From NCBI GenBank assembly GCA_025449115.1, contig JAHLKC010000020.1:62001-126000 (forward strand): a stretch of 64,000 nt of DNA, given 5' to 3'. The stretch is from Chytridium lagenaria. Its lineage: Eukaryota; Chytridiomycota; Chytridiomycetes; Chytridiales; Chytridiaceae. The translations under genes and the position numbers were made by a program. The notes beneath the pieces were generated by a model. That model saw only the letters and a program-made list of their open reading frames with translations. It had not been told where the DNA came from and searched no databases. Shown piece after piece: positions 60,147-64,000 of this stretch; the stretch's first letter is position 1; the number at the start of each line of letters is the position of its first letter.

Positions 60147-60799
60147 CTTTCAAGAAAGTTGATGTTTGATGATGATGCCCTCAAAGTGTGATGATATTCA
60201 AGGAAAGGGAGTTGATGCAAATGGACAAACTTCTTATTGGCGCTTTCTGGACTTGCAAGAGAACAAGGAATAGAAAAAGACAGGCCCTCGGATGGCGACG
60301 ACGGCGAGGCAATCAAAAAAAAAATTATAAAAAAAAAGCGGATGCAAAAAAAAAAAAAAGACAAGACACGGAGTTGTTGCAGGAGTTCTTGCAGCACCTA
60401 ATTGTTGCACGACGGGCTGACACAGAAAAAAAAGGTTGAAACACGGCTGGGCGTTTCAAGAGGCCTTTTACTCTGCCAAACACCAAACGACAAAACACCC
60501 TGCTCTCCGAAACCTCTTATGGGCTATTAATATGGCCTAGGTATGGGTCTTGGTATTTAACACACTCTGCTGCATGTGCGCATCGATGGCTCGTATATTT
60601 ATGACAATCTTTTAAAATTAGCAAAAGAGACGCATCGATCAGAGGATGTCATTGCACATTCATGACATCACATTGAGGGTGGAAAGTATTTATACTATTT
60701 ACATCCATCCATCCTTCTAATCCAAGAAACAGTTATGAATATTTATTTATAATCCAAAACATTACCCTCACAAGTATCTATGATCACACCTCAACAAAC
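60147..60799. other. Intergenic with A-runs
   Basis: About 650 bp between two minus-strand genes. A-rich runs lie at 60315-60360. No gene seen. Confidence 0.4.
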
Positions 60800-62499
60800 T
60801 CATCGATAACCACCACGCCCATAGTCCATCGACCTCTCCCTCCCATGCTTCACTTTCACAGTCTCCACAAAGCCCTGTGATACCCGATTAAACGGGAACG
60901 GGCCTTTTGGTGTATCCGGTGGCGTCAAAGGCTGCATGACTTCATATTGACCAAACTCGGTAGACGCATCTGGCTCTGCGGGTAAAATGTGTCCATATCC
61001 TGTCCCTGGAACAGTTGGTTTAGGGGATGATGAAGATGCGTAGCTTAGAAATAAGGCGTCAGAGGAGACTACGGATTTCTTTTTCCGAAGGTCGCGGTGT
61101 GGAGGGTCTATGTGGAGGGTTCGAGTGGGTTTTAGGATGGATTTTTTGGGTGGTGGGGGAGGTGCGTCGATGATGAGGGGTTGATATTGTTGGTGTTGGT
61201 GTTGAGGGGACCAGTTGAAGCTTTTGCGGGGATCGAGGGGGGGTTGATGGTGGTGGTGGTGAGAATGACCAAAACTTTTACTGGGATCGATAAAAGAAGG
61301 TGTGTTGATGTGTGGTGTGGATTGAGAGTGCGACCAGCCGTGGACGAGGTGTTGTTGTTGTACTTGTTGTTGATGGATATAGGGTTCGAATCGGTGAGTC
61401 GAGTGGTATCCAGAGATGGGACGCGCTGTGGAATCGTAGGTACTATTGTCCATATACTGGGAAGGGATTATCCCTTGTTGCTGAAGTTGAGTCGATGGCA
61501 CAGATGTTTTCTGATATTTTGAGGCAGAGAGGGATGAAGATCGGGAACGGTGGTTCAATTTAGGCGGTTCCATTGCCTGCAAGCTTTCGTTTTGGGAAGG
61601 AGGTGAGAGATCGGGGTAGTGAGATGTTGCAGAGGGGGCGGATGATGGGGACGACACGTAAACTGTGCCTGGAGTCGATGTGGATCGAGGAGGTTGATTG
61701 AGCAGTGGTATGTAAAGCCGGTAAAGGTGATTGAGGTGCTGGGGATGAGGGCTTGTAGGTTTGACGGTAGGAATCGCGATCTTCTGGTAAGGCTCTACCC
61801 AACGACTTTCCTCTCGACAAGGACGTCATTGATTGAAAGATATTGGATACAGCCGAACCTCTCACAGGATTCGTTGTGATCGAGTCATCAGTGGGGTGAC
61901 TCAGCTGGTTAATGTGCTCTGGTTCTTTTTGGTTTTCCTCGGAATGAATAAAGGAAGTTAACGGCCGGCAGATGAAGAGGTTGTTCAGGAGTATACTCTG
62001 CCTTGCTCATCAACGCGAACCCCATTGACCGACGAAACGATTTCGGATCCAGATCTTCATATGCGGTGGAGATACATCAACGTCGCCCTGCTGCTCATGT
62101 TGTAGCTGCGGTGCATCATCGTCGTCTATGAGAACAAAAAAATGTATCCTGCCATCTTCCAATCCCGTCGACAGGGTATCGGTTGCCCCAAAAAAGCCGC
62201 AGGGAACCATTCTGCGGCGAGTTGGTGAGAGTTGGGTTTGATGATGGTGGAGATGCTGAGGAGACGGAGACGGCGTCGTCAATGGTTGAAGGTGAGGGAC
62301 GGATCCTGGGATCAGAGGAGAGGAGGGAGCGATCGTCGATCCTGCAGACGATGAGGTTGCTTGAGGTTAAGTTTAGGGAGATGAGGATTTCGTTGAATAG
62401 GTTGCTGATGGAGATGTTGGATTGATGGTGAGTGAGAAGGGACGTCGTGACCAGCACGATGCCGGTGAGAGTAAGGATGGGTGATGAAGACGAATCCAT
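60800..62499 (-). CDS. Low-complexity protein with hydrophobic N-terminus, unknown
   Basis: The start MDSSSSPILTLTGIVLVTTS at 62499 gives a hydrophobic leader or anchor, then ISNLFNEILISLNLTSSNLI and a Ser-rich linker. Near 62190-62220, at a T/G run, the frame slips to ATDTLSTGLEDGRIHFFVLI with an acidic DDDDA stretch and MKIWIRNRFVGQWGSR (62020-62060). Further downstream, minus-strand sequence reads MRGSAVSNIFQSMTSLSRGK (61790-61865) and, one frame away, a Ser/His/Gln-rich region (60800-61657) with SHHHHHQPPLDPRKSFNWSP and the end VKVKHGRERSMDYGRGGYR. A surface or membrane protein with a long disordered cytoplasmic tail is plausible. It could be two genes split near 61880-62010. No family recognised. 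Confidence 0.45.
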
Positions 62500-63140
62500 T
62501 ATTCTTAGCACATGTACTATGTATGTTGTTGTACTGATGATGATATCCTGACCCCTCTCTTATCAGATGGGGGAATAATTTTTTGTGTTTTGTGCTTTGA
62601 TGATGAATGGGGGGTGTGCAGTGTGCAGTTTATAAACCTTATTTGTGTGTAGATAACGTTTAAACACACCGCCTAAAAAACAATAATTAATAATTAGTAC
62701 ATAACCGCTGTAGTTATGTAATGATGATGGATGCATGACGGAGTTTGTAATATTTTAAGTCTTATTCATTAGCCACTAAATATAAATATCACTCCTCCTA
62801 CATGCAGTGACTGTATGTACGATGCATTCGTGATAAAACACACGTAGTCGCTGAGTATCAAAAAGAAAAGGCAAAAAGTAAAAAGGAAAGGAGGGAGGAG
62901 GGATGGTTCAGCGCAGTAAGCCTCGTTCTGTCAACGCCTCCAAAGAGACGTCAGATGCATGACTATGACATGACAAACCATTGGCAGCCATCAACCTCAT
63001 TGGATCCCAAACCCAAATACAATCGGAGTTTGAAATCCCAGGCTATACGACATAAACCAAAGGACCGAGTTAACGGCGGTACTTTCTACCATCTGTCCTA
63101 GGACTTTCCCCAAAGCTCAAAGACGAAGTTCATCTTTGTT
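62500..63140. other. Intergenic, gene-poor
   Basis: About 640 bp with no supported gene. A 10-bp inverted pair (TGGTTCAGCG near 62905 and its complement near 63192) brackets the segment that ends at the tRNA-like element. Confidence 0.4.
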
Positions 63141-63165
63141 CGGTTCAAAATTAAATTTTAAACCG
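63141..63165. repeat. 25-bp palindrome
   Basis: CGGTTCAAAATT-A-AATTTTAAACCG: twelve-base arms with a single mismatch. It could form a hairpin or be a dyad binding site. It lies 43 bp from the tRNA-like element. Confidence 0.8.
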
Positions 63166-63207
63166 AGTGTGTGTGCTTTATTTCATCTCTACGCTGAACC
63201 AAAGAAT

Positions 63208-63283
63208 GGTGCATTCCCTCGGATGCGATCCGAGGACGTTGCCTGGTGGTGAGGAGAACCCTAACCACTTGACCACGAATGCC
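63208..63283 (-). ncRNA. tRNA-like element (tRNA pseudogene or SINE head)
   Basis: The minus strand reads GGCATTCGTGGTCAAGTGG ... GGATCGCATCC ... GAATGCACC over 76 nt. It has a box A (TGGTCAAGTGG), a box B close to GGTTCGANTCC (GGATCGCATCC), a six-base acceptor pairing GCATTC/GAATGC, a T-stem CCTCGG/CCGAGG and a terminal ACC. The anticodon stem pairs poorly and the T-loop lacks the normal TT, so a working tRNA is unlikely. It may be a decayed tRNA or the 5' end of a tRNA-derived SINE whose body would extend to lower coordinates. Confidence 0.55.
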
Positions 63284-63614
63284 TGTGTTACGTAAAATTT
63301 TATTTTGACGGGGGAGACTCTATCTCGAAATGATGTAAGCAAAATAAAAGGTTTGCTGACAAGTCTTGTGTTTACCTCTGATTATTTGGGCCTCCCTCAA
63401 CTTCAGCCTCAACGCCTTCGAGGGAATCTTCGAAAGACTGATCCGTCTGTAAACTTCTCATCCATCACCAGTTTTGTTAAGAATCAACCTTGTTCATTTG
63501 ATGCCATCATGTCTCCCTTTGTATCTCATTCTATCCCTGTTAAAAAGGGAGGGAGGCGAGACTTGGAACCTCTTTAGCGATTCATCGTAACTTCCATCAC
63601 ATTCCGAATTAATC
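63284..63614. other. Intergenic upstream of right-edge gene
   Basis: About 330 bp. A 90-codon plus-strand frame (63305-63577) has no start context or domain I can support. Confidence 0.3.
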
Positions 63615-64000
63615 ATGAGCATATCACGGACCTTTACCGTTGTTGAGGCTATCCTCACTTCATCGCATCTCGAGCCACGAGCTGCCTCCAATACATATCC
63701 TGAATCAAGAGCCATCATGCACACCGTAAGTACTATAGATGCATATTCGTTCCTCATTTACCGTTTCCTTAACACCACTTTTCTCTTACCATCCACAGTC
63801 CCAAGGATATTACTGCTGCCTGGAACAAGTTACTCATGTCCTATAGGCTTCACCTGCACCATCCCCTCATGCTCTAGACCCGCCACCCCCAACGACTGGT
63901 GCACCATCGTCATCCTCATCAGCTGTCTCGCCAGTCTCACCCTCCTCTTCACCATCTGCATCTTCGCCACCACCAAAGTCCCAAGCACACATCATCATAC
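63615..64000 (+). CDS. 5' part of an unrecognised gene (runs off right edge)
   Basis: ATG at 63615 gives MSISRTFTVVEAILTSSHLE with PRAASNTYPESRAIMHT up to a donor GTAAGT at 63726. An acceptor CCACAG at 63799 leads to PKDITAAWNKLLMSYR in one frame or a different reading in another, then a Pro/Ser-rich stretch APSPHALDPPPPTTGAPSSS to the edge. The first exon and splice signals look real. The Ala/Pro/Ser part is disordered. Nothing in it identifies a family, and the frame joining exon 2 to the Pro-rich part is unsettled. Confidence 0.4.
   Translation, partial: MSISRTFTVVEAILTSSHLEPRAASNTYPESRAIMHTVSTIDAYSFLIYRFLNTTFLLPSTVPRILLLPGTSYSCPIGFTCTIPSCSRPATPNDWCTIVILISCLASLTLLFTICIFATTKVPSTHHH

Noticed and set aside
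1..64000. CRISPR arrays, bacterial defence operons, transposase or reverse transcriptase genes
   Set aside because: Looked for regularly spaced repeats and DDE, RT or integrase motifs; none seen. The window is eukaryotic.

Overview
The window is nuclear DNA from a fungus. Genes are split by short introns (about 45-120 bp, GT...AG) and encode eukaryotic and mitochondrial proteins. A copper-fist transcription factor, a fungal Prs1-type PRPP synthetase, Mediator subunit 16 and mitoribosomal mL59 point to Fungi. The style (Sel1 and ankyrin-like repeats, many PPRs, Ser/Pro-rich tails) fits an early-diverging, chytrid-like lineage; that placement is inference, because no rRNA or marker gene is present.

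Layout. 0-7.3 kb (all minus): SCY1/SCYL2-like pseudokinase, purine nucleoside phosphorylase, PHD-finger protein. 7.3-9.3 kb: gene-poor with GT microsatellite. 9.3-24 kb: accessory-looking stretch with a short arrestin-like gene, a divergent helical/ankyrin-like gene, a decayed Sel1-repeat gene, a small secreted Cys-rich protein, a secreted BNR-repeat protein, a multi-pass membrane protein, a GPI-type cupredoxin, a pirin with an N-terminal hydrophobic segment, and an unrecognised gene. 24-31 kb (minus): KHA1-type cation/H+ antiporter, Mut-7/EXD3-type 3'-5' exonuclease, mL59. 31-34.7 kb: PPR protein and bS16m. 35.5-41 kb (minus): GT14 glycosyltransferase and Med16. 41-46 kb (plus): unrecognised gene and a second PPR protein fused to an N-terminal membrane segment. 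46-51 kb (minus): Prs1-type PRPP synthetase and methylenetetrahydrofolate reductase. 51-64 kb: a single-pass membrane protein, the copper-fist regulator, several low-complexity genes, tandem ~100 bp repeats, a tRNA-like element, and a gene running off the right edge.

Themes. mL59, PPR, bS16m and a second PPR lie within 15 kb and all serve mitochondrial gene expression; mL59 and the first PPR are divergent across 193 bp. PNP, PRPP synthetase and MTHFR serve purine and one-carbon metabolism. The copper-fist regulator and the cupredoxin are both copper-related.

Caveat: many genes with clear homology are interrupted by single-base frame changes, often in short G or C runs and inside conserved domains. 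Others (PNP, mL59, bS16m, copper-fist factor) splice cleanly. Indel errors in the assembly are the simplest explanation, so broken genes are described as frameshifted rather than assumed dead. I found no CRISPR array, bacterial operon, clear transposon or rRNA, and no convincing undescribed multi-gene system.
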